Shown here one piece after another: positions 8,663-18,381 of a stretch of 64,000 nt of DNA. The stretch is from Sphingomonas sp. NBWT7. Lineage in GTDB: Bacteria > Pseudomonadota > Alphaproteobacteria > Sphingomonadales > Sphingomonadaceae. A model generated the notes under the pieces. It was not told the DNA's origin and ran no database searches. It saw only the letters and a program-made list of their open reading frames with translations. A program made the translations under genes and the position numbers. Position 1 is the first letter of the stretch. Each line of letters begins with the position of its first letter. The stretch lies in NCBI RefSeq assembly GCF_014217605.1, contig NZ_CP043639.1, positions 2,503,501 through 2,567,500 on the forward strand. The letters run 5' to 3'.

Positions 8663-9028
8663 TCACCTGATATCGTCAGTCGGTCCGAACCGACGCTCAA
8701 GCGCGCGCAACGTGTCGTCGAACCGATCCATCGCGCGCGAATGGTTCCGGTCCAGCTCGCGTGCCGGTGCGAGCGTGATTCGGCAGCTGGTCGTGATGAT
8801 GAAGTCGGGATCGGGCCCGTATCGACTCTCATGGTAACGCGTCAGCGCCCTGATCCGCGCGCCGTATCGCCGATTGAATAGTGCGGCGTAGCGGGCGCCC
8901 GTGCGGCGATCACACAAGCGGCTGCCGCTGGCGTCGACACTTGCCGCGTACAGCGCTTCGGACAAATTGCCCGGCGCCGGGGCGCTGACCGCGATCGTAA
9001 ACTGAGCAGCAACGATTGCGGCTAGCAC
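8663..9028 (-). CDS. Putative exported protein of unknown function
   Basis: A 121-residue product with a hydrophobic N-terminus (MLAAIVAAQFTIAVSAPAPG, translated from a GTG start) that looks like a signal peptide, followed by a charged Arg-rich helical domain with two cysteines (SRLCDRR and TTSCRI). GGGAGG lies about 9 nt before the GTG. It converges on ftsK with 126 bp between the stops. No family recognised. Confidence 0.55.
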   Translation of the reverse strand: MLAAIVAAQFTIAVSAPAPGNLSEALYAASVDASGSRLCDRRTGARYAALFNRRYGARIRALTRYHESRYGPDPDFIITTSCRITLAPARELDRNHSRAMDRFDDTLRALERRFGPTDDIR

Positions 9029-9106
9029 CAGTATCGCTCCCTCCCCACGCCTTTCCTCATCAAACCCGTCGGCTCGTAGCTCTACTCAAGATCGTCGCGC
9101 CTTAGA

Positions 9107-10117
9107 TCAGCCGAACCGCGCCACGCTGTCCGAAACCATGCGAACGAGATCGACCTGCCCCGACGTCCGCGTCTTGGCATAGACACGCTTCGAGTAATTG
9201 CGCGCGGTCTCGATCGTCAGCCCGAGCGCCGCGGCCGCCGTCGTCAGTGACGCCCCCGCCCCGATCGCTGCCGCGAAGCGCGCCTCGCTCGGCGCTAGTC
9301 CGTGCAGCGTCGCCAAAACCGCGGCGCGCATGGCGGGATCCCCGCCATCCTTGGTAGAGACCAGCCCGATCGCCGCCGCCGGCGTCGCCGTCATCGCCAT
9401 TTCGATCGACGCGGCCGGCAGCAGCAGCATCGCGGCCGGCCCCCTGCCCTCCAGCGGCACTGCCAACGCGTCGCGCGGCGTTTGGCAGAAGTTGGCGATT
9501 GCCATCGCCGCGTCGCGGCCCACTGGCCCGACACCGCGGCGCGCACCAAGCCGCTCCCCGATCCCATTGCCGAACGTTGCTTCGGCTACCGCCGACATCG
9601 CCAGCACGCGCGCGTCCTGCGCCAGCGCGATCCATCCCACACCGGCGCGCGCGAGGGCCGCCGCACCGCTGTTGTCACGCACCGCATGGCGGTCGAGCGC
9701 CTGCCGCGTACGCACGGCGATCGCGAGGTGCGGCGCTAGGCCCGTCAGCACGGCCCCATCGGCCGCCGCGAAATCGCGCTGCCCGCGCCAGATCGCCAGC
9801 CAGGCGCTCGCCCCGTCACCACTCTCGACGCGTACGATGCGGCCGACGCCCGGCGCATCCGCATCGCACTCCTCGAGCCCGTAGACACGGCCCGCCCGCA
9901 ACGTTCCCTGCCATGCCCTGCCACGCATCCCCGTCTGCAAGCCCGACGCGAACCCGACCACTGCCGCATCATTCGCCGGCTGCACGTCAATCATTGCGCC
10001 ATCGGCACGCGTGCGCTGCCGCAACCGATCGAGGAACATCGCCCAGGGCGTCTGCTCATGGACCCCCTCGTGCAACGGCATCACTAGATCGGTGAAGTCC
10101 GAACGCATCATCGCCAT
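9107..10117 (-). CDS. LuxR-type helix-turn-helix transcriptional regulator
   Basis: A 336-residue protein with a C-terminal LuxR/GerE DNA-binding domain: LAPSEARFAAAIGAGASL, then TTAAAALGLTIETARNYSKR and VYAKTRTSGQVDLVRMV. The N-terminal 250 residues do not show an autoinducer-binding or receiver motif; they may be a PAS/GAF-like sensor. ATG 10117 is preferred over 10132 because GGGAGG lies 7 nt upstream. It is divergent from cysD with only 74 bp between starts, and a parS-like site lies between them. Control of the sulfate genes is possible but not shown. Confidence 0.8.
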   Translation of the reverse strand: MAMMRSDFTDLVMPLHEGVHEQTPWAMFLDRLRQRTRADGAMIDVQPANDAAVVGFASGLQTGMRGRAWQGTLRAGRVYGLEECDADAPGVGRIVRVESGDGASAWLAIWRGQRDFAAADGAVLTGLAPHLAIAVRTRQALDRHAVRDNSGAAALARAGVGWIALAQDARVLAMSAVAEATFGNGIGERLGARRGVGPVGRDAAMAIANFCQTPRDALAVPLEGRGPAAMLLLPAASIEMAMTATPAAAIGLVSTKDGGDPAMRAAVLATLHGLAPSEARFAAAIGAGASLTTAAAALGLTIETARNYSKRVYAKTRTSGQVDLVRMVSDSVARFG

Positions 10118-10164
10118 GAAGCACCCTCCCATATGGGAGATGCCATGTCACGCGTTGCGCATCA

Positions 10165-10180
10165 TGTTCCACGTGGATCA
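10165..10180. promoter_or_regulatory. parS-like site 1
   Basis: TGTTCCACGTGGATCA differs at one base from the perfect palindrome at 18922-18937. It lies in the gap between the LuxR-type gene and cysD. ParB binding sites in most bacteria follow TGTTNCACGTGAAACA or close variants. Function is inferred from similarity and from the nearby parAB genes. Confidence 0.7.
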
Positions 10181-10191
10181 TCGGAGCCTTC

Positions 10192-11100
10192 ATGACCGCG
10201 TATAGTCTCACCCATCTCGAACGGCTCGAAGCTGAGTCGATTCACATCATGCGCGAGGTCGTTGCCGAGAGTGAGCGACCGGTAATGCTCTATTCGGTGG
10301 GCAAGGATTCGGCGGTCATGCTGCACCTTGCCCGCAAGGCCTTCTACCCCGCCCCGCCGCCCTTCCCGCTGCTCCACGTCGACACCACGTGGAAGTTCAA
10401 GGCGATGTACGAGCTGCGCGATCGTATGGCGCGCGAGAGCGGAATGGAGCTCCTCGTTCACAAGAACCCGGAGGCCGAGACGCGCGGGATCAATCCGTTC
10501 GATCACGGTCCCCTGCACACCGATATGTGGAAGACCGAGGGGCTGAAGCAGGCGCTCGACAAATACGGTTTCGACGTTGCCTTCGGCGGCGCACGCCGCG
10601 ACGAGGAGAAGAGCCGCGCCAAGGAACGTGTCTTCTCGTTCCGCTCGGCCAATCACCGCTGGGATCCTAAGAACCAGCGCCCGGAACTGTGGAACCTCTA
10701 CAATGCCCGCAAGGCGCGCGGCGAGAGCATACGCGTTTTTCCGATCTCGAATTGGACCGAGCTGGATATCTGGCAGTACATCCAGCTCAACGACATACCG
10801 ATCGTCCCGCTTTACTTCTCGGCGAAGCGCCCGACCGTCGAGCGAGACGGGCTGCTGCTGATGGTCGACGACGATCGCTTCCCGCTGCGCGCGGGCGAGG
10901 TTCCGGTCGAACGATCGATCCGTTTCCGCACGCTCGGCTGCTACCCACTCACCGGCGCGGTCGAGAGCGAGGCGGCAACTCTGTCGGACGTGATCCAGGA
11001 AATGCTGCTCACTACCACCAGCGAGCGCCAAGGCCGCGCGATCGACAAGGATGCCGGCGCCGCCAGCATGGAAAAGAAGAAGCAGGAGGGATATTTCTGA
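10192..11100 (+). CDS. cysD: Sulfate adenylyltransferase subunit 2
   Basis: The 302-residue ATP-pyrophosphatase subunit of ATP sulfurylase, which makes adenylyl sulfate from sulfate and ATP with the CysN GTPase. The PP-loop is [20 protein letters not shown] near residue 25. Family blocks such as [23 protein letters not shown] and [15 protein letters not shown] are present. First gene of a cysD-cysNC-cysQ run, but separated from cysNC by 160 bp that hold a hairpin and a degenerate repeat. Confidence 0.97.
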   Translation: MTAYSLTHLERLEAESIHIMREVVAESERPVMLYSVGKDSAVMLHLARKAFYPAPPPFPLLHVDTTWKFKAMYELRDRMARESGMELLVHKNPEAETRGINPFDHGPLHTDMWKTEGLKQALDKYGFDVAFGGARRDEEKSRAKERVFSFRSANHRWDPKNQRPELWNLYNARKARGESIRVFPISNWTELDIWQYIQLNDIPIVPLYFSAKRPTVERDGLLLMVDDDRFPLRAGEVPVERSIRFRTLGCYPLTGAVESEAATLSDVIQEMLLTTTSERQGRAIDKDAGAASMEKKKQEGYF

Positions 11101-11125
11101 TGCTGCAAAGTGGTACTTTGCAGCA
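11101..11125 (+). repeat. Perfect 11-bp inverted repeat directly after the cysD stop
   Basis: TGCTGCAAAGT, a 3-nt loop GGT, and the exact complement ACTTTGCAGCA begin at the first base after the TGA of cysD. The hairpin has no T-run, so it is more likely a transcript-stabilising or attenuating structure than a classic terminator. Confidence 0.75.
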
Positions 11126-11157
11126 GGCCGGAATGGCGCCCGCTTCTTTCGCTCCCT

Positions 11158-11258
11158 CGGTCATCCCCGCGCTGGCGAAGACGCGGACGCGCTGCCGCCT
11201 CGATCACCGTGAAACGTCGAGCTTATCGATTCCCGCGTTCGTGCGGATGACGAGGTAA
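11158..11258. repeat. Degenerate intergenic repeat in the cysD-cysN gap
   Basis: The stretch starts CGGTCATCCCCGCG and ends CCCGCGTTCGTGCGGATGAC, so its ends are imperfect inverted copies of each other (GTCATCC against GGATGAC). This layout resembles intergenic mosaic repeats often seen in sphingomonads. It is different in sequence from the family at 241-422 and 46310-46437. Confidence 0.5.
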
Positions 11259-11260
11259 TC

Positions 11261-13189
11261 ATGTCCAGCATCGTTCAAACCACCGTCGATCAGCAATCCG
11301 CCTACCAGGTCGATGCGCTCATCGCGCAGGACATCGACGCCTATCTCGATCGCCACCAGCACAAGTCGCTGCTCCGCTTTATCACCTGCGGTTCGGTCGA
11401 CGATGGCAAGTCGACGCTGATCGGCCGCCTGCTCTATGATTCGAAGATGATCTTCGAGGATCAGCTGGCCGCGCTCGAATCCGATTCGAAGAAAGTCGGC
11501 ACACAGGGACAGGAGATCGACTTCGCCCTTCTCGTCGACGGCCTCGCTGCCGAGCGCGAGCAGGGCATCACGATCGACGTCGCCTATCGCTTCTTCGCGA
11601 CCGAGAAACGCAAGTTCATCGTCGCCGACACGCCGGGCCACGAACAGTACACCCGCAACATGGTCACCGGCGCCTCGACCGCCGATCTCGCGGTAATCCT
11701 GATCGACGCACGCAAGGGCGTGCTTACGCAGACGCGCCGCCACTCGTACCTCGCGCACCTCATCGGAATCCGGAACATCGTGCTCGCTGTGAACAAGATG
11801 GACCTCGTCGGTTACGACCAAGCCCGCTTCGACGAGATCGTCGCCGACTATACCGCCTTTGCGGAATCGATCGGCATCGCCGATTTCACCGCGCTGCCGA
11901 TCTCGGGGTTCAAGGGCGACAATATCACCGCCCGCTCGTCAAACACCCCGTGGTACAGCGGCCCGTCACTGGTCGAGCATCTCGAGACTGTCGAGATCGA
12001 TACTGAAGCCGATCAGGCAAAACCCTTTCGCTTGCCAGTGCAGTGGGTCAACCGCCCCAACCTCGATTTCCGCGGCTTTGCCGGTCTCATCGCGAGCGGC
12101 ACGATCAAGCCGGGCGACCCCGTCCGCATCCTTCCCTCGGGCAAGACCTCGACCGTCGCACGCATCGTCACGCTCGACGGTGATCTCGACCAGGCGGTGG
12201 CCGGCCAGTCGATTACGCTCACGCTTGCGGACGAGATCGATTGCTCGCGCGGGGACGTCATCGCGGCCGCCGATGCCCCGCCGCAGGTCGCCGACCAGTT
12301 CGAGGCAACGATCGTCTGGATGGCTGAGGACGAGATGCTGCCCGGCCGCTCCTACTGGCTGAAGCTCGGCACGCAGACCGCGACCGCGACGGTGCAGGCG
12401 CCGAAATATCAGATCAACGTCAACACGATGGAGCAGCTTGCGGCGAAGACCCTTGATCTCAATGCGATCGGCGTCGCCAATCTGTCGACCGACAAGCCGC
12501 TGGTGTTCGAACCCTATGCCGATAGCCATGCGCTGGGCAGGTTCATCCTCGTCGACAAGCTGACCAACGCCACCGTTGCCGCGGGCATGCTCCACTTCGC
12601 GCTGCGCCGCGCGCAGAACGTCCACTGGCAGCCGACCGACGTCAGCCGCGAAACGCTCGCCGCGCTCAAGAACCAGAAGCCCGTCGTCCTGTGGTTCACC
12701 GGCCTCTCGGGCGCCGGCAAATCGACCATCGCCAATATCGTCGAGAAGAAGCTGGTGCGGATGAACCGCCACACCTTCCTGCTCGATGGCGACAACGTGC
12801 GCCACGGCCTCAACCGCGATCTCGGCTTCACCGATGCAGATCGCGTCGAGAACATCCGCCGCGTCGGTGAGGTCGCCAAGCTGATGACCGACGCCGGCCT
12901 GATCGTCGTCACCGCGTTCATCTCACCCTTCCGCGCCGAACGCGACATGGTGCGCCAGATGATGCGCCCTGGCGAGTTCATCGAAGTGCACATCGACACC
13001 TCGCTTGAGGAAGCCGAGCGCCGCGACGTCAAGGGCCTCTACGCCAAGGCGCGCGCGGGACAACTCGCCAACTTCACCGGCATCGACAGTCCGTACGAGC
13101 CGCCAGAGGATCCCGAGATCCGCATCGACACCGCGCAGCTGACGCCGGAGGAAGCCGCCGAGCTGATCATTCAGAGGATCATCCCGTGA
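11261..13189 (+). CDS. cysNC: Bifunctional sulfate adenylyltransferase subunit 1 / adenylylsulfate kinase
   Basis: A 642-residue fusion. The N-terminal part is the CysN GTPase of ATP sulfurylase: [20 protein letters not shown] (G1), [12 protein letters not shown] (G3) and NKMD (G4), followed by EF-Tu-like beta-barrel domains. The C-terminal ~190 residues are APS kinase (CysC): [21 protein letters not shown]-loop and [13 protein letters not shown], which make PAPS. Fusion of the two activities is common in alphaproteobacteria. Its stop overlaps the cysQ start by 4 nt. Confidence 0.97.
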   Translation: MSSIVQTTVDQQSAYQVDALIAQDIDAYLDRHQHKSLLRFITCGSVDDGKSTLIGRLLYDSKMIFEDQLAALESDSKKVGTQGQEIDFALLVDGLAAEREQGITIDVAYRFFATEKRKFIVADTPGHEQYTRNMVTGASTADLAVILIDARKGVLTQTRRHSYLAHLIGIRNIVLAVNKMDLVGYDQARFDEIVADYTAFAESIGIADFTALPISGFKGDNITARSSNTPWYSGPSLVEHLETVEIDTEADQAKPFRLPVQWVNRPNLDFRGFAGLIASGTIKPGDPVRILPSGKTSTVARIVTLDGDLDQAVAGQSITLTLADEIDCSRGDVIAAADAPPQVADQFEATIVWMAEDEMLPGRSYWLKLGTQTATATVQAPKYQINVNTMEQLAAKTLDLNAIGVANLSTDKPLVFEPYADSHALGRFILVDKLTNATVAAGMLHFALRRAQNVHWQPTDVSRETLAALKNQKPVVLWFTGLSGAGKSTIANIVEKKLVRMNRHTFLLDGDNVRHGLNRDLGFTDADRVENIRRVGEVAKLMTDAGLIVVTAFISPFRAERDMVRQMMRPGEFIEVHIDTSLEEAERRDVKGLYAKARAGQLANFTGIDSPYEPPEDPEIRIDTAQLTPEEAAELIIQRIIP

Positions 13190-13938
13190 AAGCCGCCATG
13201 ACCGATGCCGAACTCGCCGCGCACCTTGCTGAGACCGCCGGCCGCATCCTGATCGAGGTGCGCAATGCCGGCATCTTCTCCGACAAGGCGCTCGGCAAGG
13301 CGGGTGACCAAACCGCCAACCAGTTCCTCGTCCACGCGATCCGCGAGGCACGCCCCAACGACGGGCTGCTGTCGGAGGAGATGAAGGACGATGGCGCGCG
13401 GCTCGCCAAGTCACGCGTCTGGATCGTCGATCCCGTCGATGGCACGCGCGAATATGGCGAGAAGCGCGCCGATTGGGCGGTTCATGTCGGTCTCGCGATC
13501 GATGGCGAACCCGTGATCGGCGCGGTGGCGCTGCCCGATGCCGGGCTCGTGCTGCGTTCCGATCATCCCGCGCCGGTACCGCCCTCGCCCACGCCGCTGC
13601 GTATGCTCGTCAGCCGCACGCGTCCGGCGAAGGAGGCGCTCGCGGTCGCCGAGCGGCTCGGCGCCGATCTCGTCCCGATGGGCTCGGCGGGCGCCAAGGC
13701 GATGGCCGTCGTGCGCGGTGATGCCGACATCTACCTCCACTCGGGCGGACAGTTCGAATGGGATTCGATGGCTCCGGTCGCGGTGGCGCTGGCGCACGGA
13801 CTGCACTGCTCGCGGATCGACGGTAGCCCGCTGATCTACAACCAACAGGAAGTCTATCTGCCCGATCTGCTGATCTGTCCCAAGCCACTCGCCACCGAAA
13901 TACTGACGATCATCGCCGGTCTCGACACCGCCACATGA
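13186..13938 (+). CDS. cysQ: 3'(2'),5'-bisphosphate nucleotidase
   Basis: A 250-residue member of the inositol monophosphatase superfamily that removes the toxic by-product PAP formed after PAPS use. Metal-binding motifs are EE around residue 65, [11 protein letters not shown] (motif A) and [14 protein letters not shown] (motif B). GTG 13186 overlaps the cysNC stop and has AGAGGA at 7 nt; ATG 13198 is an alternative. Completes the sulfate-activation operon. Confidence 0.93.
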   Translation: MKAAMTDAELAAHLAETAGRILIEVRNAGIFSDKALGKAGDQTANQFLVHAIREARPNDGLLSEEMKDDGARLAKSRVWIVDPVDGTREYGEKRADWAVHVGLAIDGEPVIGAVALPDAGLVLRSDHPAPVPPSPTPLRMLVSRTRPAKEALAVAERLGADLVPMGSAGAKAMAVVRGDADIYLHSGGQFEWDSMAPVAVALAHGLHCSRIDGSPLIYNQQEVYLPDLLICPKPLATEILTIIAGLDTAT

Positions 13939-13998
13939 CCATTCGCCTGACGCGGCGCGGGATGGTCAGCCCACGACGCGGCGGTTAGATCGCGTCGG

Positions 13999-14301
13999 AT
14001 GGAGTATATCGCGTTAAAACAGTTCGTCGCCGACATGATCGCGCCCGGCAGCGATTCGCTCGCGCACGTCCACGGCGGCATGGCAGTGCTGCTTCTAGCC
14101 AGGTTGATCACACGGCGCTCGCTCGCCACACCGATACCGCTCGCCTGCGTCGTCGTAATGCAGGCGCTGAACGAGTGCATCGATCGCTACAATCACGGGT
14201 CATGGCGCTGGCCCGATACGATCGGTGACACGATCAACACGCTGTTCTGGCCGATCGTGCTCTTCGTCGGCCTGCGCTGGCGGCGGCAGCGCGAGCGATA
14301 G
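13999..14301 (+). CDS. Small integral membrane protein, VanZ-like pattern
   Basis: A 100-residue protein with two or three hydrophobic helices and the sequence ALNECIDRYNHGSWRWPDTI followed by GDTINTLFWP. A glutamate/aspartate-rich turn followed by D..NT is reminiscent of VanZ-like membrane proteins, but I cannot assign it firmly. It stands alone between cysQ and the convergent dienelactone hydrolase gene. Confidence 0.6.
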   Translation: MEYIALKQFVADMIAPGSDSLAHVHGGMAVLLLARLITRRSLATPIPLACVVVMQALNECIDRYNHGSWRWPDTIGDTINTLFWPIVLFVGLRWRRQRER

Positions 14302-14329
14302 AAACACCGCTCCTACCGCCGCCCGCTGT

Positions 14330-15031
14330 TCACCCGAGATGCTCGGCGAAAAACGCCGCGGTGCGCTGATCCGCCAGCGTCGCCGACTTTTCCGAGCGGC
14401 GGTCGCCCATCTCGGTCGCGAAGCCGTGATCCTCGCCGGCGTAATCGTACAGCGTGACCTTCGGATGATCGTCGAGCCCGGCGTGCATCGCCGCCTGCGT
14501 CGCCTTGTCGACAAAACCGTCCTCGGTCGGGATATGCAACAGCACCGGGTTGGCGATCGCATGCTTCTCGCCGAGCAGCCCGTCGATCCCGACACCGTAA
14601 TAGCCGACACTCGCGTCCACGTCGGTCCGGCACGCCGTCATGAACGCGAGACGCCCACCGAGGCAGTAGCCCACCGCGCCCACCTTCCCGGTACCGCCGA
14701 GCAGGTCGCGCGCGCGAAGGATCGTCGCCTCTATGTCGCGGATGCCGGCATCCTGGTCGAACTGGCCGAACAGGTCGAGACCAGCCTGCAATTCCTCGGG
14801 CACATCCGGGTTGAGCTCGACGCCCGGCTTGATGCGCCAGAACAGATCGGGCGCGATCGCGAGATAGCCTTGTGCCGCCAGCCGATCGCACTTCTGCCGG
14901 ATCCCCGGATTGACGCCGAACACCTCCTGGATAACGACGATCGCGGCGCGCGGCGTATCGGACGGATCCGCGCGATAGGCCTTGAAATCGCCCTCGCCGT
15001 TCAGCGCCGTGACGTCGATCATCTCACCCAT
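14330..15031 (-). CDS. Dienelactone hydrolase family protein
   Basis: A 233-residue alpha/beta hydrolase. The nucleophile is cysteine in GAVGYCLGGR, the acid is Asp in PTEDGFV and the histidine lies in GEDHGF, which is the dienelactone hydrolase triad. VIQEVFGVNPGIRQKCDRLA is the usual N-terminal block. Such enzymes open lactones in aromatic degradation, but many family members have other ester substrates, and no aromatic pathway genes are nearby. AGAGGA precedes the ATG at 7 nt. Confidence 0.9.
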   Translation of the reverse strand: MGEMIDVTALNGEGDFKAYRADPSDTPRAAIVVIQEVFGVNPGIRQKCDRLAAQGYLAIAPDLFWRIKPGVELNPDVPEELQAGLDLFGQFDQDAGIRDIEATILRARDLLGGTGKVGAVGYCLGGRLAFMTACRTDVDASVGYYGVGIDGLLGEKHAIANPVLLHIPTEDGFVDKATQAAMHAGLDDHPKVTLYDYAGEDHGFATEMGDRRSEKSATLADQRTAAFFAEHLG

Positions 15032-15149
15032 TGTTCTTCCTCTCAGCTAGGCAGCGCCCGCCACGGTTGCGATCGATACGCGATCGCGGGCATAGCACAT
15101 CGCGGGTGACGCTATCGTCCCCGGCCATGGGGCTCAAGGGAGCGCGACG

Positions 15150-15383
15150 ATGAAGGTCACGATCGAGGTCGATTGCACGCCGCAAGAGGCGCGCGGCGTC
15201 ATGGGCTTGCCCGATCTCACGCCACTGCACGATCGCTACGTCACGATGATGCAGGAGACGATGCAGGGCAATCTGCGCCCCGAACTGCTCGAGAATATGG
15301 TCATGAGCTGGGCGCCGATGGGCGATGCCGGCGCCGCCTTCTGGCGCCGCCTGTTCGAGGCGGGAACCAAGCCGGGCGGCTGA
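15150..15383 (+). CDS. Short conserved protein, probably DUF6489 family
   Basis: A 77-residue protein beginning MKVTIEVDCTPQEARGVMGL, a conserved start in small proteins next to mnmE in sphingomonads, which I place with moderate certainty in DUF6489. The tail MSWAPMGDAGAAFWRRLFEA is predicted helical. GGGAGCG precedes the ATG. Its stop overlaps the mnmE start (TGATG), so it heads the mnmE-mnmG-rsmG-parAB chain. Function unknown. Confidence 0.75.
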   Translation: MKVTIEVDCTPQEARGVMGLPDLTPLHDRYVTMMQETMQGNLRPELLENMVMSWAPMGDAGAAFWRRLFEAGTKPGG

Positions 15384-16654
15384 TGGACACGATCTTCGCG
15401 ATCTCGAGCGGCCGTCCGCCCGCGGCGATCGCGGTGATGCGGATCAGCGGTCCCGCAGCGATCGCCGCCGCCTCGCAACTGGCGGGCTCCCTCCCCCCGC
15501 CGCGACACGCCGCCGTGCGAACCTTGCGCGATGGCGAGGACATCATCGACCGCGCGCTCGTCCTCGTCTTCCCCGAACCGAACACGGCGACAGGTGAGGA
15601 CCTCGTCGAGCTACACCTCCATGGCGGCCGTGCCGTCGTCGCTGCCGTCGAGCACGCACTTGCCGCCATGCCGGGGTGCCGTCCGGCGACCGCCGGCGAA
15701 TTCACCCGCCGCGCCCTATGCAACAACCGCATCGACTTAGTCCAGGCGCAGGGCCTCGCCGACCTTCTCGAGGCGGAGACCGAGCAGCAGCGTCGCCAGG
15801 CGATCATGCACGCCGAAGGCGCGATCAGCCGGCAGATCGCCGCGTGGATGGATGACCTCTCCGTACTGCGGGCCCTCGTCGAAGCGACGATCGACTTCGA
15901 TGATGAGGGTGACGTGTCGCCGCTCGACGCGCTTGCGATCAATGGACGCATGGCAGCGATCGCTGCCGAGCTCTCCGCGGCGCTCGATCGCCCCTCGGTC
16001 GAGCGCTACCGTGACGGCCTTCGCGTCGTCCTGGTCGGCCTACCGAACGCGGGCAAATCGTCACTGTTCAATGCGCTGATCGGCCGCGACGCCGCGATTG
16101 TTTCGCCGGTCGCGGGCACCACGCGCGATCGTATCGAGGCGTCGGTCATCCGCCGTGGCGTAGCTTACACGCTGGTCGACACCGCAGGACTTCGCGATGC
16201 GACCGATGATCCGGTCGAGCAGATCGGTATCGCTCGTACGCGCCTCGCCCGTGACACTGCTGACATCGTCGTCGACCTGTCGGACGAAGCTACCACCGAG
16301 CCCCACACCATCACTGTCCACGCGCGTGCCGACGTTCGCGCCGACACACCGCGCGCAGGGTCGATCGTGACTGTATGCAGCGATCTGTCTTCGATCGACG
16401 GTTTGTGGGAGGCGATCGACAAGCAACAGCGCACGATCATCGGCGCTGGTGACGAAGCCGCTTTCCACGACCAGCAGAGACAGGCAATCGGCACCGCGCA
16501 AGCTGCTCTTACGGCTGCCCTCGCCAGCGACGATCTACTCGCGCAAGCCGAGGAACTACGTGTTGCCTCACAGGCGCTTGCAACGATCCTTGGCATCGAT
16601 TCAACCGAAGCGATGCTGGATGCCCTTTTCAGTCGTTTCTGTGTCGGGAAATAA
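15383..16654 (+). CDS. mnmE: tRNA modification GTPase MnmE
   Basis: A 423-residue partner of MnmG in making 5-(carboxy)methylaminomethyl-uridine at the wobble position. It has an N-terminal tetrahydrofolate-binding domain ([20 protein letters not shown]), a helical domain, and an inserted G domain with GLPNAGKSS (G1), TTRD (G2) and DTAGLR (G3). The C-terminus FCVGK keeps the essential Cys of the C-[IVL]-GK motif. The G4 motif, normally NKxD, reads ARAD here. ATG overlaps the upstream stop, and its own TAA overlaps the mnmG ATG. Confidence 0.97.
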   Translation: MDTIFAISSGRPPAAIAVMRISGPAAIAAASQLAGSLPPPRHAAVRTLRDGEDIIDRALVLVFPEPNTATGEDLVELHLHGGRAVVAAVEHALAAMPGCRPATAGEFTRRALCNNRIDLVQAQGLADLLEAETEQQRRQAIMHAEGAISRQIAAWMDDLSVLRALVEATIDFDDEGDVSPLDALAINGRMAAIAAELSAALDRPSVERYRDGLRVVLVGLPNAGKSSLFNALIGRDAAIVSPVAGTTRDRIEASVIRRGVAYTLVDTAGLRDATDDPVEQIGIARTRLARDTADIVVDLSDEATTEPHTITVHARADVRADTPRAGSIVTVCSDLSSIDGLWEAIDKQQRTIIGAGDEAAFHDQQRQAIGTAQAALTAALASDDLLAQAEELRVASQALATILGIDSTEAMLDALFSRFCVGK

Positions 16655-18381
16655 TGTTTCACGTGGAACAGCAATTTGACGTCATCGTCGTCGGTGGAGG
16701 TCACGCCGGCACCGAAGCCGCCGCTGCCGCGGCTCGGCGAGGTGCGCGCGTAGCGCTTGTCACGCACGATCCATCCCGCATCGGCGCGATGTCGTGCAAC
16801 CCGTCGATCGGCGGTCTCGGCAAGGGGCACCTCGTGCGCGAGGTCGATGCCTATGATGGGCTGATCGCACGCGCCGCCGACATGGCCGGTATCCACTATC
16901 GCATGCTCAATCGCAGCAAGGGACTCGCCGTCCAGGGCCCGCGGGCTCAAGCCGACCGCCGCCTTTATGCGCAGGCGATCCAGCAAATGCTGGCATCGAA
17001 CCAGAACGTATCGATCGTTACCGGCGACGTGGCATCACTCTCGCTGACCTCCGATCGGATAACCGGCATTAAGCTGTCCGACGGCCGAGAGATCGCCGCG
17101 CCTAGCGTCATCCTCGCGACTGGCACCTTCCTCGGCGGCCGCATCTTTCGCGGATCGGACGAAACGTCTGGTGGCCGCGTCGGCGAGGCGGCAGCGATCC
17201 CGCTCGCCGCGCAGCTTCGCGCGCTCGCCCTTCCGATGGGCCGCCTCAAGACGGGCACCCCGCCCCGGCTCGATGGCCGCACGATCAACTGGGCGAAGCT
17301 CGAACCCCAACCTTCCGACACCGACCCTTGGACGATGTCGCCGACGACAACGAAACGCGCGCTGCCGCAACTTGCCTGTGCAATCACCCGCACCACGCCA
17401 ACCGCTCATGCAATTATTGCCGACAATCTCCATCGCTCGCCGCTGCACACCGGTGCGATCGAAGGTCAGGGGCCGCGCTACTGCCCGTCGATCGAGGATA
17501 AGATCCGCCGTTTCGGCGACCGGGACGGTCACCAGATCTTCCTCGAACCTGAGGGCCTGAATGATCATATCATCTACCCCAACGGGATCTCCACCTCGCT
17601 GCCGACCGACGTGCAGGACGCTTTCATCCGCGCCATTCCCGGGCTCGAACGATGCGAAATCACGATGCCCGGCTATGCGGTCGAGTACGACCATATCGAT
17701 CCGCGCGCGCTCGATGCGACACTGGCCCTGCCCGCACTCGACGGTCTGTTCCTGTGCGGACAGATCAACGGTACGACCGGCTATGAGGAGGCCGCCGCGC
17801 AAGGCCTGGTCGCCGGGGCGAACGCCGCCGCCCATGCGCTGTCACTCTCACCATTCGTCCCCGATCGCAGCAACAGCTATATCGGCGTGATGATCGACGA
17901 TCTGATCCTGCAAGGCATCAGCGAGCCCTATCGCATGCTCACCGCCCGCGCTGAATATCGCCTGTCGCTGCGCGCGGACAATGCCGAAACACGGCTGACA
18001 TCGCACGCCAAGGCGCTCGGCCTTCTGACACCAGATCGCCTCGCGCATGTCGAGCGACGCGACACACAACGCGCCGCCATCCAGAACGGCCGCGGAGACG
18101 CAGCGTTGCACGACGCCCACCTGATCCGCGAACACGAGGAGGACGTTCGCTACGCCCCCTACCTCGCCCGCCAAGCAGCGGAGGTCGAACGCATGAAGCG
18201 CGACAAGCGCATTACCATCGCCGCCGACCACGATCTCGATCGTATCGCCGGCTTGTCGAACGAGATGCGCGAGCGGCTACGCACGGCACGACCGCGCACC
18301 TTGGGCGAGGCGTCGCGCGTGCGTGGCGTCACGCCGGCCGCGCTGACCGCCCTGTGGCTCGACGCCAAGGCGCAACGATGA
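16654..18381 (+). CDS. mnmG: tRNA uridine-5-carboxymethylaminomethyl synthesis enzyme MnmG
   Basis: A 575-residue FAD enzyme that works with MnmE on wobble U34. The FAD motif is [14 protein letters not shown], followed by [16 protein letters not shown] and [11 protein letters not shown]. The C-terminal tRNA-binding helical part is present but shorter than in the 629-residue E. coli protein. The start codon and residues 2-6 (FHVEQ) are encoded by a parS-like palindrome. The stop overlaps rsmG by 4 nt. Confidence 0.97.
   Translation: MFHVEQQFDVIVVGGGHAGTEAAAAAARRGARVALVTHDPSRIGAMSCNPSIGGLGKGHLVREVDAYDGLIARAADMAGIHYRMLNRSKGLAVQGPRAQADRRLYAQAIQQMLASNQNVSIVTGDVASLSLTSDRITGIKLSDGREIAAPSVILATGTFLGGRIFRGSDETSGGRVGEAAAIPLAAQLRALALPMGRLKTGTPPRLDGRTINWAKLEPQPSDTDPWTMSPTTTKRALPQLACAITRTTPTAHAIIADNLHRSPLHTGAIEGQGPRYCPSIEDKIRRFGDRDGHQIFLEPEGLNDHIIYPNGISTSLPTDVQDAFIRAIPGLERCEITMPGYAVEYDHIDPRALDATLALPALDGLFLCGQINGTTGYEEAAAQGLVAGANAAAHALSLSPFVPDRSNSYIGVMIDDLILQGISEPYRMLTARAEYRLSLRADNAETRLTSHAKALGLLTPDRLAHVERRDTQRAAIQNGRGDAALHDAHLIREHEEDVRYAPYLARQAAEVERMKRDKRITIAADHDLDRIAGLSNEMRERLRTARPRTLGEASRVRGVTPAALTALWLDAKAQR
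16655..16670. promoter_or_regulatory. parS-like site 2, overlapping the mnmG start codon
   Basis: TGTTTCACGTGGAACA begins at the second base of the mnmG ATG. It is one base from a perfect palindrome. Translation of the site gives the extra N-terminal residues FHVEQ of MnmG ahead of the flavin fold, so the DNA site and the protein start share bases. Confidence 0.85.

Noticed and set aside
10380..10395. Fourth parS-like match (CCACGTGGAA core) inside cysD
   Set aside because: Only the core matches; the outer bases deviate, so it could be chance in GC-rich coding sequence.
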